In this document: positions 10,950-23,073 of the stretch, one piece after another
How the letters are laid out: the number at the start of each line of letters is the position of its first letter
Numbering within the stretch: position 1 is the first letter of the stretch
Source of the DNA: Nageia nagi
Taxonomy: Eukaryota; Pinophyta
Assembly (NCBI GenBank): GCA_050084985.1
Contig: JBITNC010000002.1
Coordinates: forward strand, 23,374,001-23,438,000
DNA: 64,000 nt
Direction of reading: 5' to 3'
Translations under genes and position numbers: made by a program
The notes under the pieces: generated by a model
The model's input: the letters and a program-made list of their open reading frames with translations, nothing else
Database searches by the model: none
Told to the model about the DNA's origin: nothing

Positions 10950-11943
10950 CTTATGCATTCAAATTTGATTGGACCATTTTAGAGGAAAATCTTACATCTT
11001 AACCTTCATTGATGAATTTATTAGGATAACCTTTGGGTATCTACTTGAGCACAAGGATAAAACATTTGAAAGTTTTAAGTTTTTTAAGGCCTTTGTTGAG
11101 AATCAAACTAATCTTAAAATTAAGATGTTAAGATCAAATAATGGGAGAGAATATAATAGCAATGATTTCAATGACTATTATGCTAAATATGCTATGATAC
11201 CAATCTCTCCTAGAATCACTATTTTTTTGAGCTCCAACTCTCAGTTGGTTGATGCTACCACTTACAAGAAATTAATTGGTATTCTTTTGTATTTGATTAT
11301 TATCAGGTTAGATATTGCCTTTGTAATGAATCTAATGGTATGATTCATGTAGAAACCATATGTTGAGAACCTCAATGTTGTTAACAAAATCTTGAGGTAT
11401 GTTGCAGGGAATAAAGATCTTGCTCTCAAGTATTCTAAGTTGTCCTCATTTATTTTCTCTAGATTCTCAGATTCTAACTATGGGGGAGATAGAGATGATA
11501 GGAAATCAACCTCTATGTATATGTTTAGCATTAGTTCAGGTGCTATATCTTGGGCTTCTAAGAAGTAGCTTATTATTTCTCTTCTCACCATAGAAGCTAA
11601 ATACCATGCCATGTCTATTGCAGCCCAAAAAGCCATTTGGCTAAGGCATTTTCTAAAAGAAATTAGGTATGAGCAAGGTGTCTCATCTTTGATTTCTTAA
11701 AATTATCAATCGATGATCTCTTTGGCTAAGAATACTATGCTCCATCAGAGAATAAAACATGTGAAAATTCAAGCACATTTTATCAGAGAGAAGGTTCTTG
11801 ATGGTATCATACACTTGGAGTATTGTCCATCCACCTTGAACTCCACTGATTTGTTCACCAAGCCCCTCTTGGAAGCTCGATTCTATAAGCTTAGGAATGC
11901 GATTAGATTGATGAAGTTGCCCTTAAGGGGGAATGAAGTTTGA
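10950..11943 (+). pseudogene. Integrase start fused to RNase H by internal deletion (B)
   Basis: The open stretch 10969-11343 begins as integrase (YILTFIDEFIRITFGYLLEH, then MLRSNNGREYNSNDFNDYYAKY) and passes without a stop into the post-RT connection (LVDATTYKKLIGILLYL). In A these parts are about 1.4 kb apart (near 4465 and 3055), so B has lost the rest of integrase and nearly all RT; the junction is near 11195. RNase H remnants follow: VNKILRYVAG near 11385, SDSNYGGDRDDRKSTSMY near 11470 in another frame, and a tail to 11943 with ILEYCPSTLNSTDLFTKPLL-like sequence. Confidence 0.85.
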
Positions 11944-12646
11944 ATTCTTGTATTGAATTCATGTTTGTGATGTCAACTTCTCCCTTAGGAGGATTTTATG
12001 TTGTATAGTGTTGATTTTGTTGTACAACTTCATGGTAAGTTTACTTTGCATGAGGAACTTGTACAAATTTTTAGAGCAAAAAGAATGGCCAATATAGCAC
12101 TACTCAGTTATCCATGTGTGAGAAACTTTTTGGTATCTTTTAGCACTATTCAATTATCCATATGTGAGGAAATCACATGTGCATGCTCTATTTTGTAATG
12201 ATAATCAACACATGTTTTATATACAGTAAGTGACTATGAGTTTTAGCTTGGCATCTTTGTGATGACTTATAGTGCATCATTGATCAGTTCATGATGGCAT
12301 TTGTGTGATTCATATATCCTTATTGATATGAATATGTTGCATTTAACTAATTTTATTATTTGAGCTACTTATGACCTACAAGTTCCTTTGAGATTATAGG
12401 TTACTTACTTTTGGTATGTAGGCTCTTGGAGACTCTTCATGACTTCCAGTTGGATGAATACTTCATGTACATTGAAATCAATTATGGTTAATGATTGTAT
12501 TTGGCAAAGTAGTGATTCTTAAACTAGATCTTGCTTACTTCACAAATATGTAAGAATTTCTCATCTTTGGTTGTATCTATTTGGAGGAGAACTCTCTTAC
12601 TTTCTCTTCTTCTTCTCTCTTATTCGCTCTATCCTAATATTGCATT
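11944..12646 (+). other. 3' untranslated region of element B
   Basis: Non-coding sequence between pol and the polypurine tract, homologous in reverse complement to 1631-2390 of A. It contains a pyrimidine-rich run at 12597-12620. No gene is seen. Confidence 0.65.
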
Positions 12647-12655
12647 AAGAGGGAG
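12647..12655 (+). other. Polypurine tract of element B
   Basis: AAGAGGGAG directly before the TGTTGG start of the 3' LTR. Confidence 0.75.
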
Positions 12656-13121
12656 TGTTGGAATGTATAATGCATTATTGTAAAGGTTATGTAATAATAT
12701 TCTATGTAATTTCACTAATACTTAAGGGTATCATTTGATACCTTAAGTATTTAAGTGAATATGATAATGTAACTTGTCGTACACTACATGCCATGAGCAT
12801 GCCCCTTGGGTAAAGGATGTGTATGTCATGCTTTTGTACATTGGGTAAAAGGGCGATCCAAAGAGAGATTTTGGCCTATAAATAGAAGGCTCCCTCTTTA
12901 GATTGATCACACATAAATTTATAGAGTAACGTTATGCTATAGGATAGTGTTTAGGAGGATTGTAAGAGTTCATATTTGTTAAGAAGTGAGATCTAGTTAG
13001 TGGATGTACTCCTAGTTGGAGGAATCACTTACATCTTGAGTTATGTTTGTGAGATTGTTTTGTGAGCTTTCATGTGATCTTGGGAGTTTAGAGTTGTTTA
13101 GTTTATATTTCAACTCCTTCA
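12656..13121 (+). repeat. 3' LTR of element B
   Basis: Starts TGTTGGAATGTATAATGC and is the reverse complement of both A LTRs along its length. A TATA-like CTATAAATAG occurs near 12877-12886, at the same place as in A. The right end is degraded: where A ends TTCCTACA, B reads CTCCTTCA near 13114-13121, so the boundary is approximate. Confidence 0.88.
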
Positions 13122-13249
13122 GAAATGATGATGAAAAAAAATAATTTTTCAAAAAGAAGTAAATGATAGGAAACTTTAATATTTAATTAACTAAATGAAT
13201 CATCAAGTCAGTTTAAGAAATCCATTAAGTATGAAAAAATATTGAAAGG

Positions 13250-13450
13250 TATAATGGTTCGTTAGGTTTAGTAACATAATGGTTCGTTAGGTTCAATGAC
13301 ATAATAGTTCATTAAATTCAATAACTTAGTGGTTTTTCAATTGAACTAATGACATCTTAGTTTGTTTAATAGGTAATCTATATAGCAATTCATTAAGTGA
13401 GATTGTGATCTTAATGATTCATTAGGCCTCAGGACATGGTTAAACATTAG
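13250..13450 (+). repeat. Degenerate short tandem repeat with TTCGTTAGG-like words
   Basis: The phrase (ATAATGG)TTCGTTAGG and near variants (TTCATTAAA, TTCATTAAG, TTCATTAGG) recur about every 25-35 bases between 13255 and 13470. The first two or three units are the clearest. No coding potential is visible. Confidence 0.5.
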
Positions 13451-13658
13451 TGGAAGGTACAAGGTGGTTCATTAAGATTTAAAAGATGGATAGGAGTTGG
13501 ATGGTTTTTAAGGTCTTCCCATTGTATGCAATAAATAGGATGACATCAACCCCATTTTGCTTTATAAATATGATATGTGGCTCATTTTAATGTAATTTTT
13601 CTTTATTTTTCTCTAACTTCTCTAATCCCTGCATCTTTATCACCCCCTTCTTGTGCCA

Positions 13659-15480
13659 ATGGAAGCTAATATACCCTAAACTAGAGAAATGAGAGGCCAA
13701 ACTCCCAAGTGAGTCTTCAAAAATCCACCTATGTTAAAATTAAAGGAAATAATAGAAAAACCAAAAGATTTTTCAAGTTGGATTATGCTTTCAGGATTTG
13801 ATGGGTTAGTTTACATACCCCATTTTTGAAGTTTCTAAAAAAGTGTTAAATAGTAATGTGAATCAATATGATTCCATGACATTGACAATGATACTTTCGA
13901 TGGAAGGTAAAAGAGTATCTTTCATAATAATTACTAAAGACATCCACTTTTTGATAGGTCTACTGCACAATGGAGGAAAGGATATTCTAGTACTCATAAT
14001 AATATTTTGAGTCAACTTTTAATCATGTATGTTTATTTTATCAAAATATTCAAGTTTTCTCTATAATTTTTTTCATTATAATTTTTTCTTTATATTTAAC
14101 TTAATTTTAGTAAATGATTGAGCTATTGTTGTACTTGTCTTGCAACTATTATTAAGATATGCAAAAGGGGGCTTCTAATTTCTATATTGAATAGTGAATT
14201 TCATCAAGCTATCATTGAATTTTTTGCTTTTAGGATTGTTATACAAGGTATAAATGAAAATACTTCCTTTTGGAATGTGTCATGCTTTTCCCAATTCCTT
14301 TCAGGATATAAAATTAACTAGAGTTTCTATATTTTAGGAAAAAGCAGGCTTGAGATCACTATTACCTAAGAAACCAATAGTTCCTTTTTTCTCACTACTA
14401 GTTATTTATTTGGTTTATTTTATGAAGAAGTCTATAATATATAAGTAGAGCAGATTCCTAATTGCATTAATTCTCCCATGCTAGAAATGAATTTGATAGA
14501 TGAAGAGCTTTAATTATGAAAATTTTTACTCTTTCTTAAAATCATTTTATATTAATAACAGGCTTATTTAATTTTAAGATATGGCTAATTAACTAAGTGT
14601 TATAAGAGAGAATCAAAATCCAAAATATCATCTTGTTAAAGCATCTAGTGAATCTTTAGATCCTTCTAACACATAACTACTCCATTGACTCAAAAGAAAT
14701 AGTCTAAGCTTAGAGGGTCATCGAAAAATGTAATGGAGGATGTTGAGGAGGGGATAAATAGTGAAGGTACAACACATGAGCCTCAACCTCCCAAAAATGT
14801 AATTATAAGGAAACTTCATAGAGCCCCTCAACCTACCAATTTGACCCCTTGTTTCACCAAATCCCCTCATCCATCTTTAGGTAAATTTTAATTTTTTTGT
14901 AACATTCAATTTATTTTATATTAGTAAAATATGTTAATCAGTTATATTTGTTTCCTTTTAATATCACTACCCAAACTTCTACCTCCACTCCACCTCAACA
15001 CTGAAAGGGTGAATAAATGAAAATATTGTAGCCAACTCAGTCCCTAAGAATTTTATAAGACCTCTACTTATGAATATGGATTTTACAAATGTTTCTATTG
15101 GAATTTCTAGAAGTATGTATGGGCTATTCCATGAAGTAGATCAACAACAGAAGGAGAGTACTCATTGGATTAATCATTAGGAAACTCATTAGCATACCTC
15201 TTTCATTGTTCAAATTTCTATCACCATTGATAATATAACTTTGTATCACCAAAATAGAGAAATATAAATGTATGTAACATTAGATAGTTTTGTGGGAAAT
15301 GAATGTCAGCATCAACTACAAAAAGGTTTAGAGAAAATGAGAGTTGTAACAACTTGGGAGCAAAATGAAAATACTCTTCTCAAAGAAGTTAATGAAAATT
15401 TTAAGAATCACTCTCAAAGAAAAATATATTTTCTCTAACAAAACATGAACAAGAGAAAAATGATTCTTTGTTGTTCATAT
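13659..15480 (+). other. Unclassified coding-like region, possibly a gene or element remnant
   Basis: An ATG at 13659 (MEANIP, then a stop, TREMRGQTPK) leads into a stretch reading KLKEIIEKPKDFSSWIMLSGFDGLVYIPHF at 13737-13828, with codon-like composition in one frame before stops set in. A TATAAATA box lies upstream at about 13561. Later pieces with coding-like composition are at 14118-14321 and 15050-15430; the latter ends Glu/Lys/Asn-rich (TWEQNENTLLKEVNENFKNH) and might form a coiled coil. AT-rich gaps between pieces could be introns or decay. I do not recognise the family; a retroelement gag or a broken host gene are both possible. Confidence 0.3.
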
Positions 15481-18240
15481 AATGATGAGCACACCTTTAT
15501 GCTCATTTTTATCTTACAAGGTTGAATTCATGTTGATCAAATAAGTTCATATTACTCAACACTTCATTGCTTAATCATCACTTCTAATGTTATCATCTCT
15601 TAACCTTAAAATATAGATATTATCTTACATATTTTGAATTTATCAAAGGAAAATATTTTTCTTTATGGTTCTACCAATCACTCATATCAAGGGTTGTCTA
15701 TTTTTTGGTCTCATCTTATTTCAAATTTCTTTTTGTTGAAATTGAATCAATATGTGATCCTACTTGACCTCTCAATCAAGACTTAATATTATTTTGATAT
15801 GCAAGTGCTTTAAGGCCCAATATAGCTTATTCTAGAGTAAAGATACAACTTCTCATACAAGACCATTAATCATTCATCAAATCTAATGGGATTTCATGGC
15901 AGTGTCTCATTTATTAATTTAGTTTTTAAGAGTGATTCTACCAATTTACCTCTTAATTAATCCATCCATTTATCTCTCATTTCTTTCATTGGACTTTATG
16001 GTTTATGTACACCCTCATGACATATCTTATTTTTTAAAAGATACATTACATCCATTACTTTAGCTAAGAAAGGTTAGTGTTTCCCATATTGATCCACACT
16101 ATCCATTTTTTAAGGCATACTTAGGAGAAATTCTTATCAATTCATGTTATCTTCAAAATACTTCTCAAAGATACTTCTAATAGTAATTTATTTCCTTACG
16201 TATCCTTTAGCTATAATTATCTCATCAACAAGATTCAAGCATAGCAACATTCTTTACTAATAATTTTCTTCAAAAATTTCAAACATTGTACTTACATTTT
16301 GAATACAACCCTTCAATTCTTAAACAATAACATCATCATTATAATACTACTTTATGTTGTTCCTAACATATAATTTTAGGATCTTACATGCAATATCCAT
16401 ATTGACCAAAATTTTGTTAGGGTTTCCTACAACATCATAAAGGAGAGTTTAAGATAAATTGAAGTCCCTCGATGTTTCTAAGTTCTTCCATATCTATATT
16501 GGCACCATTTAGGTTCAGTCTCTCTATTACAACTTGAAGGTTATTCTCTTCAATACTTATAGGCACTCTTAATAAGGTGCATTGGATTAAATTTTCTTCA
16601 ACAGGTAAAAAAATTTCAAATTTATACTCTATATTATCTATTTCATATTCATTCTTTGATTTAGAGTGATAGTCTCATTTTTTCCAACATATATTAATAA
16701 AATATGATTTCAAATCCATTCCTATCATAGTTGAATTCATACATTTCCTCATTTGTTATCTCAAGTAAATATATATTCCTTTGAAAAATTTACTTTTTCT
16801 TTCGCTTTTTGAGAGGAAGATGTCTTTCTATAGATCTTAGCCAACCTTCTTGCTCATTAATTGCCATAATTTTAGATATATCTTGTTCTCATCAAAGAAC
16901 TTCATATACTTATATTGTGTTTTTCCCTTCTTCAACTATAATATCATGGATGCTTGATAAAATATTTGATTGGTTCTTTGGTTCATTGGATTTCCCTTCA
17001 TGAAGAAAATCCATGGTTTTAGATATCAGTTCTTTTTATTGCCTCTATTTCCCTTCCTATGAGAGTGAAAAACAAGGCATAAATAAGTTTGTAGTAGGGT
17101 AATATCAAACCCATTTCCAAAGATCATTTATTCATCTATAAATCCTTAAGAACATGTATCACTAGTTTGTTCATATGCATCAAAGTGTCTAGTAATTTTT
17201 CTTTCAAGGAGTTTAGTTTTCTAAGAATAAGGTCTCTTTAACTTGATCATATAGATTGTAGTGCCATTTTTATTGTAATATTCCTTCAATATGAATATAA
17301 AGAAGAAACGGTTCAACTTCCCATGGCCCAAACAAGTCGAAATTATTTTACAACTCAATTTTTATTTTCATTTTTTAGGGGAATGATACTTGTACTCTCA
17401 ATTATGTTTCATTGGAGGTTACTTCTCACTGCTAGAGAAGTCTCAAAGTTAAGGAGGTCATGTTCATTGCTTCTTCTGCAATCATAATCCTAGCTATCAT
17501 CCATATAATGCATACAACTTGATTCCTTCATTGCAACACCATTGGTATCAATCCTTGCATAATCCTTACCATACGCAAGAAACAAGTCTGGTTGACAAGA
17601 TGTTCAACCACTATATAAATAGCTAATGGGATTTTTGACCCTATTGATATGCTCATGTTATGGGTTAGGGATATGAGCTACAACATATTTCTCATGAGAT
17701 TCAAGGGAATGAGAAGCATGCCTATATTTAATGCAGGGTATCCAATGATAGAGCCATCAATAATGATGGTTGGAATGTCACATCTAATGATAATGGGGGG
17801 TGGGAGCATATGAACTATGTTGATAACTTTCACCCCCTTGCTCTGGTTTTTGGATACTGTTAAATACTTGTTAGTTGGTTATTTGGGTTTTGAGATGTAT
17901 GTTGGTGGTAATAATTTCTCTTAGTAGCTATGTTTTATCTAATTCATAATAATTTTCTTTAAAGTTGGAATTTTTTATAAAGATGGTTGTATGATATACA
18001 TAGTGTGTAAATCCCACCTACCCTTTTTGTGTGAAGAAAGTTTCTTACTATAATAGAAATGATTTTTCATTCAAAAAAAGGATTAAGCATTTTTATATGT
18101 ACATGATGATGATTTGGTGGATAAGTTATTTTTGTTTAGTCTTGTTGAGAATGCATTCAAATAGTTTTTAGATTTTCCTAATGGCAGTATTTATAGCTTC
18201 AAGATATTAATAAGATTAATCTAAGAAAGGTACATGATGA
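15481..18240. other. AT-rich sequence with no recognisable feature
   Basis: I see no protein family, RNA gene or LTR pair here on either strand. Open frames such as 16809-17003 are short and have no family resemblance. The part at 17870-18078 ends in a T-rich then A-rich stretch somewhat like the 3' end of the LINE at 31100-31240, so it might be the tail of another old LINE, but this is weak. Confidence 0.4.
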
Positions 18241-18930
18241 ACATCAATCATAAATAAATTAAAGTGTTCTTTACAACTTAAAGAAGAAAGAGAGAGAATA
18301 AAATAGTATACATTTTTATAAAATGTTGGGTAAAATTTTACACTCCTTGAATATTAGAGATGAAGATAAAAAAATATATTTTGATGAAATATTTATTACC
18401 AAAATTTAGAGAATAGTTTGCACATTTGATGATTTACCATTACATGATTTACTTGAGAAAATGGTAAATAAAGAAACAACATTAATAAGATTTAAAATTT
18501 GTAAATATGGAAAAGAAAAATAAAAGTTGTAAGAATTTAAAGCTTCATATTTGAAGAAGAAAATTGAGCAAGTTGTTGCAAAAGTTGAAGACTTAAAAAA
18601 AGAGGAAATTGATGTTCTTCCTAGGAATCTAAGAAGAAAATATATAAAATTAAATGAAGATATTGATTCAATTCTAAATATATTAGTTGTACAAGATATT
18701 GTTAAGCTTCCTATTGCAAGGCAATAAAAGTTTTTGAATGGTGTTCCTATAAGTTAAAGGTTTGATAAATTTTGCAATTATCATTAGAGCATAAAATATT
18801 TTATAAAAAAATTTCATATGTTGAGAAATAGAATTTAAGATTTTGTTTATAAGAATATGGTTTCATTTGATGATGAGAAAGAGAAAAATAAAGACGAGAA
18901 AGGTGTTTTTTCTCTACAATTTTCTAACAA
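18240..18930 (+). pseudogene. Ty3/gypsy-type gag remnant
   Basis: The + strand reads YLKKKIEQVVAKVEDLKKEE near 18550 and then FCNYH, SIKYF, MLRNRI and DFVYKNMVSFDDEKEKNK near 18770-18890. The spacing resembles the C-H zinc region of gypsy gag followed by a helix of the type LKNxIQDLxD, as in element G near 41410-41500 (LFCNFYRRTRYATKICSHL). Some positions are changed and there are stops. No LTRs or pol were found around it. It lies just upstream of the LINE. Confidence 0.5.
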
Positions 18931-19029
18931 AAAAAATTTAAACTAAATTTATTACTACTATCAGTATAACCGCTTCTCCTTTAGGGTGTGTGCAAGAACC
19001 TAGCTTGATGAACCTTTAGGTATTTATTA

Positions 19030-19850
19030 ATGGAAGATAATGCCTCCATAGCTTCACCTAAAGATGGAGATAGGAATAATGACACCAAAAAAACCACACA
19101 AGTTTTTACTAAAGGTATTCCATGAGGTAATTCTATCCCTAATATTGTTTTTCCTTTTCTTTAGTTTAATAGTATGTGTTCTTGGCTTGAAATTCATACT
19201 ATTTTAGGTTATTTCCTTAGGCATATACCCTTTGAGTCTAATCTAAAAGCTTGGATAATCCAGTATCTGAGACCCCATGGTATTCAAGTTGACCATGTTC
19301 AAAACCTTTCCAATTTTTTTTTTCCATTTTCACTTTACCCAACCTAAACATGCTCAAAAGATTTTGATCAAGAGCTTGAGCTATGTTAATAGTACCCTCC
19401 TAGGTTTTCAGCCTTGGAGTTGAAATTTCTTATCTACTAACTCTATGAATTTAGTTGTGCATGTCTATATGGAATTATCAAACCTCCCTCTAATCTTGTG
19501 GTCATATATAAAAAATCTGTGAGTCTTTTAAGGGAGTTTTTTTATGATGAACCAACTTGTTTTATGGTTCCATGCCTAATTCAACATATGTGTGTTTGGG
19601 TGGACCTTACCAGGTCTCTAAAGGAGTACATTGATATTCAAAGTGGAGCCACTTGGATTTTTAAATGAGTGATGTATGTTAGTCTTCCAAAGTCTTATTT
19701 CAAATGCCAATCCTAATCTCACAATATTAAAGACTACCCTTTAATGGAAGAGAGGTTTAAAGCTAAGGTGGTTGATGTAGCCTCCTTGGCACCAACCCCT
19801 AGCAATAGTACCACTAACTACCCTTTTGTTCAAGGGTAATGGTAAGAGGT
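19030..19850 (+). pseudogene. LINE ORF1 (nucleic-acid-binding protein, broken)
   Basis: Starts MEDNASIASPKDGDRNNDTK at 19030. A DUF4283-like section follows: SWLEIHTILGYFLRHIPF near 19180 and WIIQYLRPHGIQVDHV near 19250. Further on come CVWVDLTRSLKEYIDIQSG near 19590-19650 and SLPKSYFKCQSQSHNIKDYP near 19690, the zinc-knuckle zone that normally carries CxxCxxxGHxxxxCP; here the last Cys is Tyr. At least two frame changes are needed. ORF1 proteins of plant LINEs bind the element RNA. Confidence 0.75.
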
Positions 19851-20181
19851 TCATCATAAAAAAGGTAAAGGGAAGAATATTAGTAATATTTTGATGCCTA
19901 TTAGTTATGCTCAAGAAGCTACTATCAAACCTCCACCTTAAGTCTCCATATCCAATTTGGTTGTAATGGAGGTTCCTAGGGAGAGGTATGTTATAGATGT
20001 TCCTTCAAATAGTACTCTTTCACTTATTGTGTCACTCACATAAGATATTGAAATAATAGAAAGAGGACATGTAAATGGAAGAGGGAGAGGTGGTCAAAGG
20101 TCTTGTAGCCCTCCTTTGCATAACTTACATGTTCATTAGTGACATCATATAAATTCCACGCATGAACATTTAGAGCCTTTT

Positions 20182-21010
20182 ATGGCTAACTCTTTTATGC
20201 TTTTAATAAATGGGGTTAGGGTTGATGATATCAATGGAGTTATGCAACTTGACTCATCTAAATGTTTTTTTTTTATCTTGGAGTGTAAGAGAAATAATGG
20301 ACCCATTCAAACATTATGCAATCCAGAATGGGTTATAGTTTTAATTATGCCTTTATGGGCATCCTAATTTTATTTTTCTAAGAGAAGTGAAAGCTTTATA
20401 TTTCACTCTACAATCTACATGCTCTATGATTTGGCCTACTATCCAAATGTATTACACCAACCACTTGCATGGTAGTGGGGGAGCTATTATTTTGTTTGAT
20501 ATGAAGTGTAAAGATAATTTTGTTACATGGGACATTGACCCATCACAACATGCAATATTAGTTTTACTCCAAGTAGGTGGGGTATTGTTTGGAATTATTA
20601 ATATTTATGCCTCCAGCAAGGCTCAAGATAGATGCACACTTTGGAAGTGGTATGCTTTGTATTTACCTCCTTCTATGTGACTAATGTGTGGGGATTTCAA
20701 CATGGTTGAGAAAATGATAGATAAGTTGAGTCATAACCCCAACAAGTGGTCCTTTAGAGAGTGACATGCTTGGTATTTTATGAAAAATAAATTAGGTCTT
20801 TTTGATCCTAACTCATATTTTTTTGCAAGAGATTTTTTTTGAACACTTATGGTACATGTGGTCTAATTTTCAAGTGGGTATGAAAGAGTTCTTAAACATT
20901 TGGATCAAGCTATGCTATCAAAATAATGAGAATTTTTTTTTCTAGGTGACTTCTAATGATACCTTTAGTGGAAACCATTCTTGGAATGACTACCTTTGAT
21001 CACCTCCCTA
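20182..21010 (+). pseudogene. LINE ORF2 endonuclease domain (broken)
   Basis: The domain start SWSVREIMDPFKHYAIQNG (near 20279) resembles the SWNVRGLN opening of plant LINE endonucleases. The stretch 20387-20680 gives HGSGGAIILFD and VLFGIINIYASSKAQDRCTLW. MCGDFNMVEKM follows near 20690, keeping the catalytic GDFN box. HLDQAML near 20905 corresponds to the RLDR box and the SPPYHV at about 21005 to the SDHxP box, with the terminal His no longer in the expected context. This enzyme nicks target DNA to start target-primed reverse transcription. Confidence 0.85.
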
Positions 21011-21910
21011 TCATGTTCATAGTTTTAGCATTTTCTCTCCCCCAAAGCTAGTTTAAATCCTAGTTTTTTTGAAATACCTCCTTCCTCCAATACAAAGAAT
21101 CAATTTTTCATATCCATCATGTTTAAAATCTAGTTCCTCAGCCCAAAAGACAAAATGGTTGTATTGAGTGGTGGAATAATTCCATATTCAGCACTACTAC
21201 TCTTTTGTGTAGTATGGGGAAGAAATTTTCTTAGCTCCATTTCCACTCTAACTCAATTCTTCATGAGGAGTTAGCTAAATTCTCTTTGCAGTTGGAATCC
21301 AACCCCTTTAATAAAAAATTCAATAATATTTGGCCTAGATTCAACATGAGCTAAAATTTTTAGAAATGCATGAAGCTAAAGGTGCACAGCTCAAAGATTG
21401 CTTGCCTTAGCTTAAGATTGGGGATAAAGTTTCTAAATAATTTTTTCAATGCCTTTGTTCCCCTTGAAATTCCACTTAGTTTCAACCTATTCAATAGAAT
21501 AATATTCAACTTACTTATGTACCCGATATTGTTTATGCTTTCACTTAGCATTATATTTAGGTTTTTTTTACTTAACAGTCTACTCTAGAAAGGGAACATA
21601 CCCTTAAAATTTTATAAACTAATGATTCCTATTCATATTTTAGAGGAAAATCAAAGGGATTGTGAATCTATTTTAACACTAGAAGATCTAGAGAATGTTA
21701 TGTCTCATATGGTAGATTATAAAGCTCCTGACTTGGATGGGTATCCTTGTGAATTTTATAAAGTCTATTGGGGATTTGTTGGTTATGATCTTCTTCTAGT
21801 TTATAAGGAAGCTCTTTAGAAAGGCTCTTAGATCCCATCGTCAATAAAGGAACCATCAAGTTCATCCCAATATTGGAGATCTTGAGATGATTACCAATTG
21901 GCATCCCATT
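21011..21910 (+). pseudogene. LINE ORF2 linker and N-terminal reverse transcriptase
   Basis: The clearest part is 21622-21819: LTLEDLENVMSHMVDYKAP near 21676, then DLDGYPCEFYKVYWGFVGYDLLLVYKEAL, equivalent to the KAPGPDGFP..FYK..W block at the start of LINE reverse transcriptases. The next block NWHPI at about 21896-21910 (in a neighbouring frame) is the NWRPI box. It is cut by the insertion at 21911 and resumes at 23074. Confidence 0.85.
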
Positions 21911-23073
21911 TGTAGACTCTAAAAAATAACACTTTTTGGAGAGATGTGTGTTATTGCATTGATATACCTTATCTCATTATTTTATTTATTCCTAATTTTT
22001 ATTATGCAAAATTAATCTACTTGAAAGTCAAAATTAGAGAAAAAAGTGACTTAGACACAAAAAAGGAGAAAAAGTGGGTATCTAGCTATACTCACTTAAG
22101 TAATCCATGGAGGTATATAACTCAATGTCAAATTAGAAATTGTTTTCCTAACTCATTATTGTAATTTACTTATGATTTATGCTCCTAAATTTTTTTCTCC
22201 AAGATTGCTATTAGGTTTGAAGCTAAGGTTTGAAGATTTTTCCCAAGGGTTACATGCTTTTAGAGGATCTCTCACCATTACAAACCAAGGATATTCATGC
22301 TACCATACTTATGGTAATGTTCTTGTAACAAATATCACCTAATATTTCAAATATACTTGTATGTTCAAGGTTTTTGTAGGTTTTGGAGATCTCTCAACCA
22401 TGGAAAATCTTGGATCTATCAAACATTGTATCCTTCACAAAATTGCATGAATGTAGTATTATGTTTAGGGTAAAATCATGATATCTTACATTTCCACCAT
22501 TAGAATTATTGTTTGAATCCATAGTAGCTTAAATATACATTGTGAATGCTCATTGGATCTTATGGGTATCCTTGAATCTCACTGACTCAAGTATCTTTAA
22601 AGATCTTTCTATTTAAAGCATTTTAAGGTTTTCAAAGTTTGAAGTCTTAGATATTGTATTTTATCACCAAAACATATAAATATTACTTCTATATCTTGAA
22701 TCCACCATTGAATTTATCTTAGGAACACATAGACCAAAGAATTTACACAATAAAAATATATATTTTGTTTATTCTCAATAAATTGAGGGATTGGAGGCTC
22801 ACATACCTTTTGAAGTGAGGAAACTAATTTCATGCTCTCCTAGTTGCCTTAAAGGGCCTAGGTTTGGAGGTCCCCTTCCCATTTAGATGCATTTAGGTGT
22901 TTTTACATTCTTCCAATGTTTGAATTTAATATTTCAAAATCTAAATATACCTTTATTAAGATTGCTAACTAATGCTCATTAAGTAAAGTAGAGCTATGTA
23001 ATTTAAAGTTTTGTGTGTGTATTTGACTTGTTTATGCTAGTTGAGATACATATAACAAAAAATTCAATATACA
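21911..23073. repeat. Probable solo LTR inserted in the LINE reverse transcriptase
   Basis: A 1163-bp block that starts TGTAGACTC and ends AATATACA, flanked by identical CCATT (21906-21910 and 23074-23078). TG...CA ends plus a 5-bp duplication are the mark of an LTR. Removing the block and one CCATT gives the uninterrupted frame NWHPIILLDVSYKIISKD, which matches the LINE consensus NWRPI.LLN.SYKI. No coding domain is seen within. The orientation is not settled, and I saw no second copy in the window. Confidence 0.8.

Larger units (their letters stand above)
9415..13121 (+). mobile_element. Copia element B, right part: gag to 3' LTR
   Basis: The + strand continuation of the element begun at 1-1174, separated by the A insertion. 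It carries gag, protease, pre-integrase, a truncated integrase joined to RNase H, a 3' untranslated region, a polypurine tract and a 3' LTR. It is clearly the same family as A, in inverted orientation, so 1-7790 and 6290-13121 contain long inverted repeats. It lacks about 1.4 kb of integrase and reverse transcriptase. Confidence 0.9.

Noticed and set aside
17870-18078. Tail of a second LINE
   Set aside because: Only a loose resemblance to the 3' end at 31100-31240; no reverse transcriptase or A tail is convincing.
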